A stretch of DNA of 64,000 nucleotides, taken from Jaltomata sinuosa (Eukaryota > Streptophyta > Magnoliopsida > Solanales > Solanaceae). The stretch's first letter is position 1. Every line of letters starts with the position of its first letter. The position numbers and the translations under genes are program-made. Of this stretch, positions 21,691 to 33,270 are shown piece after piece. The DNA is taken from contig QJPP01000438.1 of NCBI GenBank assembly GCA_003996215.1, positions 186,001 to 250,000 of the forward strand. Reading direction: 5' to 3'. The notes beneath the pieces are model-generated. The model did no database searches. It was not told the DNA's origin and worked only from the letters and a program-made list of their open reading frames with translations.

Positions 21691-22394
21691 AATATGATTT
21701 TGGATTTCCCTTTCTAGTGTAGTGTTTCACTTTTGTTTACATTTCTCAATTTACTTTTTTCTTATATTAGTTTTTGACTTGAGAAACATGACATCTTGGA
21801 AATATGGAAGGTTAGATATTGGCGATTCTTCTTTTGAGATTCCTTGTGCACATTATGGAAAACTATACCCTCATTTTTATGGTTGATTTTTTATGTCTTA
21901 CCCTTTCCCGAGCCCTTATTAAGATGGTTCTACTTTTGTATCTAATATAAATAGGACCAGTAAAGTGGAAGATGTGAAAAAAATTAAATTAATGAATTTA
22001 AGCATATGATAAGTTGCCTACTTGAGGAAGGGTGCATTAATCAGCAAGTCATGGAGGAGTTTCAAGACAAGTGCATCCAACTAACTTGGTTTTGTTTTAA
22101 GTGATAAAGGAGTCAATAGGCGACTTCCATTCATCTAACCTAATGGAAGTTGATAATGTTGATATTGTGGAAGTGGTAATAGAGTCAACCGAGGACATGG
22201 AAGATACAATTTTAGTTGACTCTAGTTTGTTTCATGAAGAGAAAGAGATAAGCCTTCACTTTTTATGTGTGATCACATTATACCTCATTCCAAATACTTC
22301 TCTACACTATGTTCAAATGGTGAAATGAGAAAGGATCCTTGAGAAAGGATCCTTGCAAACATAAAAAAAGTCACGGGAAGAGGTAGATATGCCT
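21691..22394 (+). other. L0 internal region, 5' part (gag-leader-like, no intact gene)
   Basis: Two small frames are visible. The one at 21788-21886 (32 codons) begins MTSWKYGRLDIG. The one at 22101-22328 (75 codons) is acidic, with MEVDNVDIVEVVIESTEDME. I do not recognise a domain in either. The region ends at 22394 with TGCCT, where decayed minus-strand pol of element C begins. The same TGCCT follows C's LTR at 48286, after which L0 sequence appears to resume. It may be the leader or gag remnant of a non-autonomous Athila-like element. Function is unknown. Confidence 0.5.
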
Positions 22395-22424
22395 TATATT
22401 CAAAAAAAAACATGTGATATAGAA

Positions 22425-22800
22425 ACTGCCCATGCTTATCGCTTTCTGGCTCAATGCCTATGCCACCACATTGGCCTTACCCAGATGATACTTGATGGTC
22501 ACATCATAATCTTTAAACAACTTCATCCACCTTCTCTGTCTCAAATTCATATCCCCTTGTGTAAACACATGCTGCAGGCTGCAATGATCTGTGAACACCT
22601 CACATTTGACACCATAGAGATAGTGCCTTCAGATCTTAAGTACAAATACCACTGTTTTCAACTCTAAATCATGGGTCTGGTAGTTCTTCTCGTGAGGCTT
22701 TAATTTCCTCGAAGCATAATCTATGACATTCTTGTCCTACATCAACACAACACCCAAACCCAAATGTGAAGCATCACAAAACAACAAAGTCCTTACCTTC
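22425..22800 (-). pseudogene. pol: RNase H fragment of C pol
   Basis: The minus strand gives the end of the RNase H domain, ending KYHLGKANVVA, a stop (codon TAG near 22450), then ALSQKAISMGS. These match the standard GKANVVADALSRKAVSMGS of Tekay/Del elements. The upstream half (about 22560-22800) is broken by frameshifts. At about 22395-22425 similarity ends in an A/T-rich run, so the integrase half of pol is not present in the window. Confidence 0.8.
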
Positions 22801-23815
22801 AACCGGCACAAATAGAATAGGATCTGTAGTCAAAAGTGTCTTGAGCTTTTGGAAGCTCTCCTCACACTTGTCAGACCAAACAAATGGTACCTCCTTCTGA
22901 GTCAACCTTGTCAAGTGAGTGGCAATGGAAGCAAAATTCTTTACAAACCTGCGATAATAGCTAGCAAGACCCACGAAACTCCTAACCTCAGCCACATATC
23001 TAGGGCAAACCCAACTCTTTACTGCCTCAATCTTCTGGAGATATACCATCACCCCCTTTTTCGAGACCACATGCCCTAAGAAGGAAACCGAATATAACCA
23101 AAAATAATATTTCAAAAATTTTGCATACAACTTGTTTTCCTTCAAAACTCCTAAGACAATATGAAGATGATTTGCATGCTCCTCCTTACTCTTGGAGTAA
23201 ATCAAAATGTCATCAATAAATACAATCACAAAGGAATCCAAGAATGAATTGAAACCACCATTCATCAAACTCATAAAGGTCACCGACATATTGGTCAACC
23301 CAAATGACATTACCAAGAACTCATAATGCGTATATCGAGTCTTGAAAGCCGTTTTAGGTATATCCTTCATCCTAATCTTCAGTTAATGATATCCAGACCT
23401 CAAAGCAATTTTGGAAAACACTGAAGCACCCTGAAACTGATCAAAAAGGTCATCTATGCATGGCAAGGGATAGTTATTCCAGATGGTAACTTTGTTCAAC
23501 TGCTTGTAATCTATACACATTCTCATGCTACTATCCTTTTTTTTAATAAACAAGACCAGAGCACCCTAAGGCGAACCACTGGATGTATAAATCCCTGATC
23601 AAGAAGTTCCTGTAGCTGAGTTTTGAGTTCCCTTAACTCTATCGGAACCATTTGATAAGGAGAAATAGAGATTGGGCGAGTGCGCAACTCCAAATCTATA
23701 CAAAAGTCAATATCCCTGTCCGGAGGCATACTAGGCAAATCAATAGGAAATACCTCTTTGGATTTAGAAACCACAGGGATCAACTCAATAGCAGGGGACT
23801 CCATACTAACATCTC
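22774..23815 (-). pseudogene. pol: Reverse transcriptase of C pol
   Basis: The right half (23523-23804) has FPIDLPSMPPDRDIDFCIDL and SPYQMVPIELRELKTQLQEL, the RT N-terminus. The left half (22774-23370) has TRYTHYEFLVMSFGLTNMSV, an intact FIDDILIYS catalytic motif (Asp-Asp at 23209-23214), SFLGHVVSKKG and the RNase H connection VGLASYYRRFVKNF. Between them, 23371-23522, stops and a frameshift break the palm subdomain. It encodes the polymerase that copies element RNA to cDNA. It is dead here, but better preserved than in the B copies. Confidence 0.88.
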
Positions 23816-24300
23816 AAATATGAGCTAGAAAGGCTGAACACCCCTTCCCCACTAGCTTTCTATCCTAAATAATGGATACGATTTTCACTGGCTAAGGCTT
23901 ATACATACCTTCCCACTCTAGTCTCCCCATACCCAGCATCTCTAAAGTTATTGTCTTAGAATTACAGTTCAACATGACATGATAAAGAGACAATCAAGTC
24001 ATACCCAAGATAATATCAAAATCCAACATATCCAATATGACCAAATCTACCCAAGTCTAAAAACACAAAAACACAATAGAGCATAAATAATACACATGGG
24101 TTACTACCACAGACTCCCCAACTAGAGTAGAAACTCAAATAGAAGAATCAAGAATATCACAGATCAAGTCCAAACCCAAGGCAAATCTAACAGATACATA
24201 AGAATAAGTGGAACTTGGATCAAATAAAAAAGAAGCCATATGGTCATAGACGAGAATAGTACATATTATCACAGTATTGGATCCCTCGGCCTCAAACTTT
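23816..24300 (-). pseudogene. pol: Protease region of C polyprotein (copy 1)
   Basis: On the minus strand near 24185-24245 there is LFDPSSTYSYVSVRFALGLD, matching the chromovirus protease motif usually written DPGSTYSYVS. Here Gly is replaced by Ser, so the active site is damaged. The rest contains stops. The duplication block starts inside this gene at about 24115, and the matching second copy runs from 34250. Confidence 0.75.
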
Positions 24301-25750
24301 GCTAGAAAGGTGTAGCAATGATATCTATCATCAATCTGGGCAATATCTTTAGCAAGCTATGCTCCAGTCTTCCCTGTGTTACCATTACCTTGGTTACCAC
24401 TATGGCCTCCCTGATTATTACCTCGCCCAGACTGTGCATGAACCCTGCCATTGCCACCTCCACCTGCTGGAACCACAGCATTGGCCTACTGCTTCACCTG
24501 GTTACCTGTCTGCCTTAGAGGGCACTCTTTCTTAAAGTGACCCACATCTCCATAATGAAAACAACCTCGCTCAATAGAGGGCCTGTTGGCCAAAGAATAG
24601 GAAGGGCCCTCCCTCTAGGAGCTAGAGACTGCTGAATAGCCCCTAAATGACCATCGATATAAGATGGCAAGGGTGAATGGATAGGACGAGCTAAATGAAC
24701 ATGTTGTCTAGGACCTCTGGAATAAGAACCACTGAAATTACCTATACTCCGAAACTTCTTGGCTAATACCTTAGCCTGCCTAACTTGCTTAACTCCCTCC
24801 AATTTCTTCACATAGTCAGTCAGCTCATTAAAACCCTTCTCTGTAGAAGTCATGTAAACAGATAGAACCTGCAATTTAATATTCAGGCCCTTAACATATA
24901 ACCAGATCCTCTCAGGCTCAGTTCCTAATAGATGGGTAGCATAGTGAGACAAGGCATGAAAGTTAGCCTCACAAGCTATAACAGACATATTTCCCTACTC
25001 AAGAGCCAGGAATTCATCCTTCTTGCGATCCCTTAAAGTATGAGGCATATATTTCTCCAAAAATAAGGCATGAAACTGAGCCTAAGTCATCAGAGGCAAA
25101 GCTGATGAACAATACTCTACATGGGTCCTCCACCACTGCTTGGCATTACCTTGCATTTGGAAAGTCATAAACTCAACCCCATGTAGTTGTACAATCCCCA
25201 ACTTGTGCAACATCTCATATAAATCTAAGATGAACTCAAAAACATCCTCATCTTATATGCCATCGAATGATGGAGGTTTCATCTTCAGAAACTTAATCAA
25301 CTACTCATGCTCGATCTTGGTCATGACATTGCCTAATAACAGATGGAAGAATGCATCCGTAATTGAGGCCTCATCCATCTTGAGAGGTAAAATAGCAGTA
25401 GGATGTGCAACCAGAACCTGAGTAGCCGACATAGCAGGAGTTGCTCCAGTACTAGCTAACTGACTCAAGAAGGCTAACACATGCTGATTTACCTCAAAAG
25501 ACATAGGGGGAAGACCTACATCTCCAAGCGGTGCTACAACCTCTGGTTCCACACCATCCTCATGCACTACCTCAGCCTCTTTAACATAATCCTGGGGTGG
25601 GAGAGGTGTCGCTGCTCTCTGGTCAGCTTCTACCTGAGCTCCTCCTCTGGTGGGTGTTGCTCTCCCCCTTCCCCTACCTCTACCTCACCCACAAACTGTC
25701 GATCCCACAGCTGGAGTTGTTGCCCTTATTCCGTTCCTTCTAGTGTTCAT
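24301..25750 (-). pseudogene. gag: gag of C element (copy 1)
   Basis: The start ATG is at 25750-25748 on the minus strand. A Gly/Arg-rich N-terminus (GRGRGRGRATPTRGG) is followed by the capsid domain with MQGNAKQWWRTHVEY, LFLEKYMPHTLRDRKKDEF, ALSHYATHLLGTEPERIW and FNELTDYVKKLEG. The zinc knuckle near 24530-24570 reads CFHYGDVGHFKKEC, with Tyr for the second Cys. Stops include one after SFDGI (near 25255) and one before GNMSV (about 24995). The SFDGI stop and the Cys-to-Tyr change recur in copy 2, so the gene was already dead before it was duplicated. Confidence 0.87.
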
Positions 25751-25971
25751 CGTCTATGGACAAAAGAATGAAGGAGGTTAGATACAAATATGCATCACCA
25801 GATACTAAATAGAATCAAGTTATACCACAAAGAAAGAAAGAAGAGATAGTTTCCTAAAGTCATAGAGCCTCTCAAAGAAAAGTACGGATGTCTACATACC
25901 ATTTCACAAGACTCTACTAGACATATTTTTGTATGATTATCTCAATGAACCTAGGGCTCAGATATCATCTT
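25751..25971 (-). other. Leader and degraded primer site of C (copy 1)
   Basis: Untranslated leader. At about 25955-25968 the minus strand reads GATGATATCTGAGCCC, a decayed TGGTATCAGAGCC tRNA-iMet site, four bases from the LTR end at 25972. Confidence 0.65.
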
Positions 25972-27539
25972 TGTCACGACCTAACCACTGCGAATGGCAC
26001 CCACACTATACCCTGGTGGGTGTACAAATTAACCAATCAATATTTAACCCAAAAATAAAGCAGCTAAAACAAATTCAATAGATAAAACCATGATTCACAT
26101 CTAAAATTTGAAGTATTAAAAACCTGCAGAAATAATCCCCTAGAATCTAAAAGTCACATACCAAAACTACTAATCAAGTCTAAAAGATGAGGATGTAAGT
26201 CTAAGTCCGAACAAAGGACTAGAACTAGTCGAAGAATCTATGGTAGCCCAAAAGATGCAGCTCACCTTTGGATTTGAAAGTCGTCTGAACTACAACTAAG
26301 GTCTTGCATCAGCTGCCGGAATATGCCATGTACTCAATAAAAGAAGAGCAAGTGCAGTATTAGTACACAGAAACAACAGTGTACTGGTAGGATCATCAGT
26401 CAACTCCAAAATATTAAATATGAATATACAACTATAACTTAGTACAATAGGACAAACATGTATAAATCAAGTCAAGTGAATATAATTAAGACTCCTAGTC
26501 ATCAACCTGACTTAACAACCACATAATACATGTACAAAAACTACAAATAATAGAGCATATACAATTTTGTCACATACTTCATGTAACACGGACCACCCAA
26601 GGATCCCTAGGATATCAGTTATGGTGTTAAACATGTAATTCCGATTTACACAAGAAACTACCTTAGCATTTAAACACACCAACCTGGCCACTCATGGACC
26701 AAAATGTAAAAATATCATCACAACAGATAAACCCAGTTCACTCATGGAACCAACACACATAATAATAAACAAACATGTACTAGGCATCGTACCTAAGCCA
26801 ACAATAATATTATCTGTACCAGGCGTGGTACCCAAGTCAACTGATAAATAAACCTATACCAGGTGTGGTACCTAAGCCAACTAATGAACTGTACTAGGCG
26901 TGGTACCTGAGCCAATTAAAGAATCACAGATATCACAATATTCACAACCATAATGAATACATACCACACTTGTACAACCAACAAGCATTTAAAACAGGTT
27001 CATTGCAAGAGATTGACTTTAAGAAATCATTCAGCATTCATTCCTATTTTTCCTAAACACGTATTATATAAGCAATACTAGTGAAATAGTAATATGCACA
27101 CATAATGCAATAGGGTTACAAATTAACCATCACCTACCTCAATTCAAGCTTGAATGCTCTACTGAACCTGAGCTTTCCCATTTCTTACAACTTTAGCTTG
27201 ATTGTGGTCTAAGAACAAGAATGTAATATATGATCAGCCAAAATGACCTATAATATCACGGATTACAACTTAATCCCAAACCCCACGGCTAATTTCATGA
27301 TCATTCCTCCCGTTCTTGGGCCTTCCCACCATAAATTCACTTAATTACTATAAATTCTATGGTTACACTAGTGAATTAATGTAAAGAAATCCTAAATAAA
27401 CAACTTAAACCAAGAACCCAAGGTTTTACACCCTAACATTCCCTTTTTATACTAGAAATTTCAACCTAGGTTAAGTTAAACCCTCTTCGAAGCCTGTAAC
27501 TAATGATTCTAAGCCATAGAAATCAAAGTACTAGTTTAT
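25972..27539 (-). repeat. C LTR (5' LTR), copy 1, 3'-side two thirds
   Basis: Starts TGTCACGACCTAACC at 25972, the inner end of a minus-strand LTR. It continues to 27539, where a B LTR was inserted after TTTAT (27535-27539). It includes a reverse-strand GGTACC array (about 26780-26925). The outer part of the LTR of this copy is missing, because the duplication places B internal sequence and then C copy 2 next. Confidence 0.85.
26780..26925 (-). repeat. GTACC-rich array in C LTR (copy 1)
   Basis: Four units with ACCAGGCGTGGTACC-type cores separated by GAGCCAACT-like linkers. Reverse complement of the arrays in A LTRs. Confidence 0.8.
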
Positions 27540-29513
27540 TGTGATGCCCCGAGGCTACCCCCTAGACGTAACACAGGACTCAGGACCACAAGTTTCCCAA
27601 CTTAACTCTTGGTCATAGCATACTCAGTCATCCAATACAAGAAACATAGCACAAGCATACATAATGAAGGTAGAAATCCATAAACTAAAATGAGATAAAT
27701 TCAGCGAAACACCAATCTAGAATACAACTAGCTATGTCTGAAGCCTCTAAGTCTAACATAAGAGTTGATGGGACAATACCCCAACTAACTCGAGAAATCA
27801 AAGGAAATACATAAAAGTAACTAACATAGCTAAGGTCCTCGAGTAATGAGGACTCACCAACCAAGCCTGCAAAACTGCACATCCAGCCACAAATCGGAGG
27901 GTAAGAGCCTGAATCTGCTTCATCAAAAGGATGCAGCACAAGATATGCGTCAGTACTATAGGATGTACTGAGTATGTGAGATGCATAAATGAAATTAAAA
28001 CTTGCTTAAAACATCCTTAAAAAAAGAGATATTGCAAGAAAATACCATAAGTAAAGCATAAATCATGAAATAAGATAACTTGATGCATAAAACTTTCTTA
28101 CAGGAGTTTCTCATAACCGATAATAGACCATGTGAGGTACATGGAATCCAACTATATAACCCTTGTTGGCAAAGCTACCCCGAATCTTGTCAAAGAATTG
28201 GGTATTAAACATATCATAGCATTGAATCACTTTCATAAGGGACACTCTCAACAAACGAGGACCCATCTTCATGAGGATACACTCTCAACTAACGAGGACC
28301 CTCTTCACCTACACTGGCAATGTAGTTTTGGATTTGGGTAATTGAACCCTCATCGCTCGGTGCTAAATACTACTCCCAAAAACATGCATACATATAATTC
28401 ATATATACTTGTGGAATATCTTATGTCAAATCTGTTTGAAAAGCATAAGGACATATCTAATGTCATGCAAACTCAAATCATATGTCTTAAAGCTTAGCAT
28501 GGCCATAATTCACTTTTCTTTCTAAATTCATACTTGAATAATTTGGCATGCAATTGTATCTATACTTGAGATCATAATATCAAATCATGCAATTTTTCTT
28601 AAATCAAACCATGCATGCAAAATTTAGCTAGGGTTAGTCTTCAAATCATAAGGTAATTTACAAATTGCAAAACCTATGTAAATCACAAAATTGGACTTAG
28701 AATTTATTGAAAAAAATCATGAGAAAATACTTAATAGAAAAGCCCATGAGAATTGGGTAAGAACCCTAACTTGAAATTCATAAATTCAATTTAGAAGAAT
28801 TGGGGTTTTGGGCATAAGGGATAAAGAATACCATTATTGAATACCCACATACCTTGATTGAAGCTAACCCAACTGAAATTGAAAAGATGAGGAGGCTTGA
28901 ACTTGGAGCTCGAGACTTGGAGCTTGAAGGAGTTCCTTTTCCAATTTGGTAGATGAATGAGAGATAATGACAGTCTTAGGCTAAAGGAGGTAGAAACCCT
29001 ACTAAAAGTGGCCAAAAATGTCCTCACTTAGGAGTTAAAAGGGTGGGTAATTATAAAAATACCCCTAGGATTTAATTAGGAAAAAGCTTCTAAAAAGGAC
29101 GGCTTCAGGTTCAACGGGTCCTTTCCACGGACCGTAAAAGTAACCACCGCTCCTGGATTAGAGTCATGGTTCCTAAACCAAAATTCCAGGCTGAGGATAA
29201 CTTTGCACAGACTAACAGGACGACCCATAGAAACTTCTACGAGTTGTGGAACTAATTCGTGGTTTTGGAGAAAATGACCACTCTCTGTCTGATTCCCACG
29301 AGTTGGTTCCACGACCCGTGAAAACTTCCACGAATCGTGAAACTGACTCATGGTTCTCAGACCTTAGGGTTGTGTGCAGGACTAGAATCATGAGTCCTTT
29401 TCATGACTCGTGGAACCATCCATAGCTCGTGGACTTCACCCGTGATCCCTGGAAGTTCAAAATTTCTGTAAGTTTCTAAGTTTAAAAGTCAAATCAAATT
29501 CCGGGGTGTTACA
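27540..29513 (-). repeat. 3' LTR of the B element nested in C
   Basis: Runs from TGTGATGCCCCGAGG at 27540 to CGGGGTGTTACA at 29513, 1,974 bp. The left flank TTTAT (27535-27539) recurs at both sides of the sister B insertion (37664-37668, 47652-47656). A polypurine tract follows at its inner end, so this is the 3' LTR of the element whose internal region runs to 34249. The palindrome cluster is at 29095-29455. An AAG/GTATGTGGGTATT motif on the minus strand lies at 28842-28854. Confidence 0.92.
29095..29455. repeat. CCACGAGTCGTGG palindrome cluster (B 3' LTR)
   Basis: Repeated CCACGGACCGT, CCACGAGTTGG, CACGACCCGTG and ACTCGTGG half-sites, 58-418 bp inside the LTR 5' end. Confidence 0.87.
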
Positions 29514-29532
29514 ATATCTACCCCTTTGGATC
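29514..29532 (-). promoter_or_regulatory. Polypurine tract of nested B element
   Basis: Minus-strand reading CCAAAGGGGTAGATAT directly precedes the LTR start TGTAACACCCC, the expected plus-strand priming site. Confidence 0.8.
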
Positions 29533-29747
29533 ATTCATCTTCGAATGAAGATTAAACAAGGAAAAATGGAGGGAAAATAGTCCAACCCCAAAACAAAACA
29601 TGAAAACTCAAGGATAAACAAGAAAACTGAGCTTTTTAACTTAAAACATGACTGAACTAACTCCGGAGAACATGAATACATGCTAGGATCATGAGAGAAA
29701 CTGGTGGAATAGAATCGGAGGAACGTAATAAGGAGGAAACTAATACC
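29533..29747 (-). other. 3' untranslated spacer of the B element
   Basis: A/G-rich spacer between the polypurine tract and the end of pol. No frame of note. Confidence 0.55.
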
Positions 29748-30161
29748 TCAAGTTGAAACTGGGTCAAAAGGAAAGAGATGAGGGTACTTGGCTTTCATGG
29801 CTGCTTCTGCTTCCCAAGTAGCTCCGTCAACTAGCTGATTTCTCCAAAGAACCTTTACCAAAGAGACTTCTTTGTTTCTCAACCTCCAAACCTGACGATC
29901 AAAAATCTCCATGGGAACTTCCTCATAAGTAAGGTTATCCTTCACATTCACATCTTCCAAAGGAACAATCAAGGTCGGATCACAAACACGCTTCTTTAAC
30001 ATAGAAACATGGAAAACTGGATGAACCGCTTCTAAATCTGATGGCAAATCTAACTTATAAGTGACACTACCAACTCTCCTCAGAATCCGATAAGGACCTA
30101 TATAGCGGGGACTAAGCTTTTCTTTCTTACCAAATCTCATCACACCCTTCATGGGTGACAC
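29748..30161 (-). pseudogene. pol: Integrase C-terminus and chromodomain of nested B element
   Basis: A continuous 137-codon frame begins MSPMKGVMRFGKKEKLSPRY. It carries the GPY/F module (YIGPYRILRRVG), the usual YKLDLPSDLEAVHPVFHVSML stretch, then YEEVPMEIFDRQVWRLRNKEV, VLWRNQLVDGATWEAEAAMK and the terminal YPHLF. This is the C-terminal chromodomain form seen in Tekay/Del chromoviruses, thought to steer integration to heterochromatin. It is the best-preserved pol segment of this element. Upstream frameshifts (30162-30574) separate it from the catalytic core, so it is a remnant. Confidence 0.88.
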
Positions 30162-31090
30162 CTTCAGAAATACTCAATCGTCAACCTTAAACTCCAACTC
30201 TCTCTGTCTCATATCTGCATATGATTTCTGACGACTCTGAGCGGTCTTCAACCTCTCTCTAATGATCTGAACCTTCTCCATAGTCTTATGAACAGAATCT
30301 GGACCAATCAAAGCTGCCTTACTTACCTAAAACAACTAATAGAAGACCTACACCTCCGCCTATAAAGTGCCTCATAAGGAGCCATCTGGATGCTAGAATG
30401 AAAGTTGTTGTTGTAGGCAAACTCGATAAGAGGTAAGTGATCGTCTAAATTACCTTTAAAATCAATTACAAAAGCTCTCAAAATATCCCCCAAAGTATGA
30501 ATGGTATGCTCTGCCTGGCCATCTGTTTGTGGGTGGAAAGTTGTACAAAGCTTAATCTGAGTACCAAGACCTTTCTAAAATGACTTCCAAAACTGGGATG
30601 TAAACTGAATACCCCTATTTGAAATGATAGATAATGGAACACCATGTAATCTAACTATCTCCCGAATGTAGAGTCTGGCATAATCATCTGCTGAATCTGT
30701 AGTCTTAACAGCCAAAAAGTGGGATGACTTAGTTATCCGATCGACAACCACCGAAATAGAATCATGTTGCCTATGAGTATGAGGCAAACTAATAATGAAG
30801 TCCATATTTATAGCTTCCCATTTCCAAGTAGGAAGATCAATATCCTGAGTCATACCACCCGATCGTTGATGCTCTACCTTCACTTGTTGATAGTTGGGAC
30901 ACTTAGCCATAAAACCTACCATGTACCTCTTTATTCCATTCCACCAATAGACTTCCCATAGGTCACGGTACATCATGGTAGAACTGGGGTGAATAAAATA
31001 CCTGGAACTATGAGCCTCTGTCAAAATCCGCTATCTCAACCCATCGACGTCAGGAACACACAATCAACCCTGATATCGAAGCGCACCATC
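30162..31090 (-). pseudogene. pol: Integrase zinc finger and catalytic core of nested B element
   Basis: The frame 30575-31024 covers the zinc-binding N-terminus (EAHSSRYFIHPSSTMMYRDL, then AKCPNYQQVK) and most of the core. INMDFIISLP carries the first Asp, but the second catalytic position reads IISNRG, with Asn for Asp (codon about 30618-30620). The second Cys of the zinc finger is Tyr. After a frameshift the third catalytic residue survives in FHPQTDGQAEHT near 30500-30540. The DDE triad is therefore incomplete and the enzyme cannot integrate DNA. Stops at 31020-31040 separate it from RNase H. Confidence 0.87.
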
Positions 31091-31745
31091 TCCCCCTTAG
31101 GATAAAACTTCTACCCTTTGTTGATGGACCGCATCCTTCAACTGATGCAAACATGATCACTGGCTTGCTTTTCTTTCACTTCAGCTACCAAAGATGATTC
31201 GGAACCATTTTAAAAAATAACACCACCTTCTGTCAAATCCATAAGGAAAACTCCTAATCGAGCGAGTTGATGAACATCCATTGCCAAATCCTTCTTTATG
31301 TCCTCAACTGAAGACACACTACCCATAGACAATCTACTAAGGGCATCCGCCACGACATTGGCCTTACCCGAATGGTAAAGCAAACTCATATCATAATCCT
31401 TAAAAAGCTCCAACCATCTTCTTTGACGAAGATTCAGTTCTTTTTGAGTGAACACATACTGAAGACTCTTATGATCGGTGAACACATCCACATGAACACC
31501 ATACAAGTAATGTCTCCAACTCTTCAAAGCAAAGATAATGACTGCTAACTCAAGATCATGAGTAGGGTAGTTTTTTACATGAATCTTAAGTTGTCTCAAA
31601 GAATAAGCAATCACCTTACCACGCTGCATCAACAGGCAACCCAAACCAATCTTAGAAGTATCACAATACACAACAAAGTTATCTAGGCCTTCGGGTAGAG
31701 ACAACACAAGAGGGGTGGGCAACCTAGTCTTCAATTCCTGAAAGT
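31091..31745 (-). pseudogene. pol: RNase H of nested B element
   Basis: The open frame 31210-31734 contains a nearly complete RNase H domain: VVYCDTSKIGLGCLLMQRGK, YPTHDLELAVIIFALK (catalytic Glu), WRHYLYGVHVDVFTDHKSLQ (catalytic Asp in FTDHKS) and YHSGKANVVADALSRLSMGS. The three acidic residues seen in the family are present, so this segment may have decayed only recently or by chance stayed intact. The linker to integrase (31091-31209) is broken. Confidence 0.87.
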
Positions 31746-32660
31746 TCTTCTCACATAGATCAGACCACTAAAATTTAACCTTCTTCTGAGTCAAACGAGT
31801 CAATGGGGTAGCAATGGAAGAAAACCCTTCCACAAATCTCCTGCAGTAACCAGCCAAACCCAAAAAGCTCATAATATCATATGGGGAAGTGGGTCTAGGA
31901 TAGTTCTTTACTGCCTCAATCTTTTGAGAATCAACTCGAATACCATCTCTAGTCACAATATGACCTAGAAAAGAACAGACTGCATCCAAAACTCACACTT
32001 ATTAAACATAGCAAATAACTGTCAGTCCTTGAGAGTTTGCAATACCACTCTCAAATGGTCTGCATGATCCTCCTCACTCCGAGAATAGATAAGGATATCA
32101 TCAATGAACACAATCACAAACATATCCAAATACTTCTTGAACACACGGTTCATTAAATCTATAAAAGTTGTGGGAACATTCATTAGACCAAAAGACATCA
32201 CAACAAATTCATAATGACCATACCGAGTTATGAAGGCTGTCTTAAGAATATTACACTCTCTAACACGAAGCTAATGATAACCAGATCTAAGGTCGATCTT
32301 AGAGAAGTAACTAGCACCCTGAAGTTGATCGAACAAGTTATCAATCCTAGGAATGGGATACCTATTCTTGATTGTGACCTTGTTTAGCTGACGGAAATCA
32401 ATGCACATTCTAAGGGAACCATCTTTCTTTCACACTAATAAGACTGGATCACCCTATGGAGAGATGTTGGGTCAGATAAAACCCTTATCAAGGAGGTCTT
32501 TCAATTGATCTTTCAATTTCATAAGCTCTACGGGAGCCATTCTATAGGGAGGAATAGAGATAGGATTCGTATCTGGGAGAAGATCCATCCCAAAGTTGAT
32601 TTCCCACTCGGGAGGGACTCCAAGCAAATAATCGGGGAACACTTTTGGAAATTCATTCAC
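31746..32660 (-). pseudogene. pol: Reverse transcriptase of nested B element
   Basis: N-terminal part at 32472-32660 (FPKVFPDYLLGVPPEWEINF, IPPYRMAPVELMKLKDQLKD). Middle part is interrupted by stops (for example at 32440 and 32270). The catalytic motif FIDDILIYS is intact (Asp-Asp codons 32097-32102). C-terminal connection at 31768-31989 (SFLGHIVTRDGIRVDSQKIE, FLGLAGYCRRFVEGFSSIAT). The domain order is normal for Tekay/Del and its active site is kept, unlike copy 1 at 8161. Confidence 0.87.
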
Positions 32661-33270
32661 AATAGGAACTGACTGGAGAGATGGGTTTCAAACTTTGTGT
32701 CCACAACTCGAACTATATGATAAACATTACTCTTGGAAATCATCTTTCTAGCCTTGAGATAAGATATAAAATGACCCTTTGAGGATGGAGGACTACCTTG
32801 CCACTCTAAGATAGGTTCATTTGGAAATTTGTAATTGATGACTCGAGTACGACAATCAACCGAGGCATAACATGCATACAACCAATCCATACTAAGAATA
32901 ACATCAAAGTCAGTCATCTCCAACTCTACTAGATCCATTGAAGTGACTCTATGAAGAACTGAGATAGGGCAAATTCAATAGATCCTTTTGGCTAGGACTG
33001 ACTCGCCAACCAGAGTAGAAACACAAAAGGGTTCTAAAAGCTAATCAGGACAAATCTCAAACTTACAAGCAACATAAGAGGTCACAAAAGATAAGGAGGC
33101 ACCCAGATCTAATAATGCATACACATTGAGAGATAAGACTTTCAACATACTATTAACAACGTCCGGTGAACTCTCTTGGTCCTGACAAGAGGACATAGCA
33201 TAAAGGCGGTTCTGGCACTGACCACCAGAACTAGAAGTAATACCCTATATGGCAGGTCGACCTTATGATG
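32657..33270 (-). pseudogene. pol: Protease of nested B element
   Basis: Near 33095-33125 the minus strand reads YALLDLGASLSFVT, the protease active-site block (Asp-Leu-Gly). The open frame 32657-32938 continues with LVELEMTDFDVILSMDWLYA and WQGSPPSSKGHFISYLKAR, the protease end and connector. A frameshift between about 32940 and 33000 separates the two parts. Confidence 0.82.
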
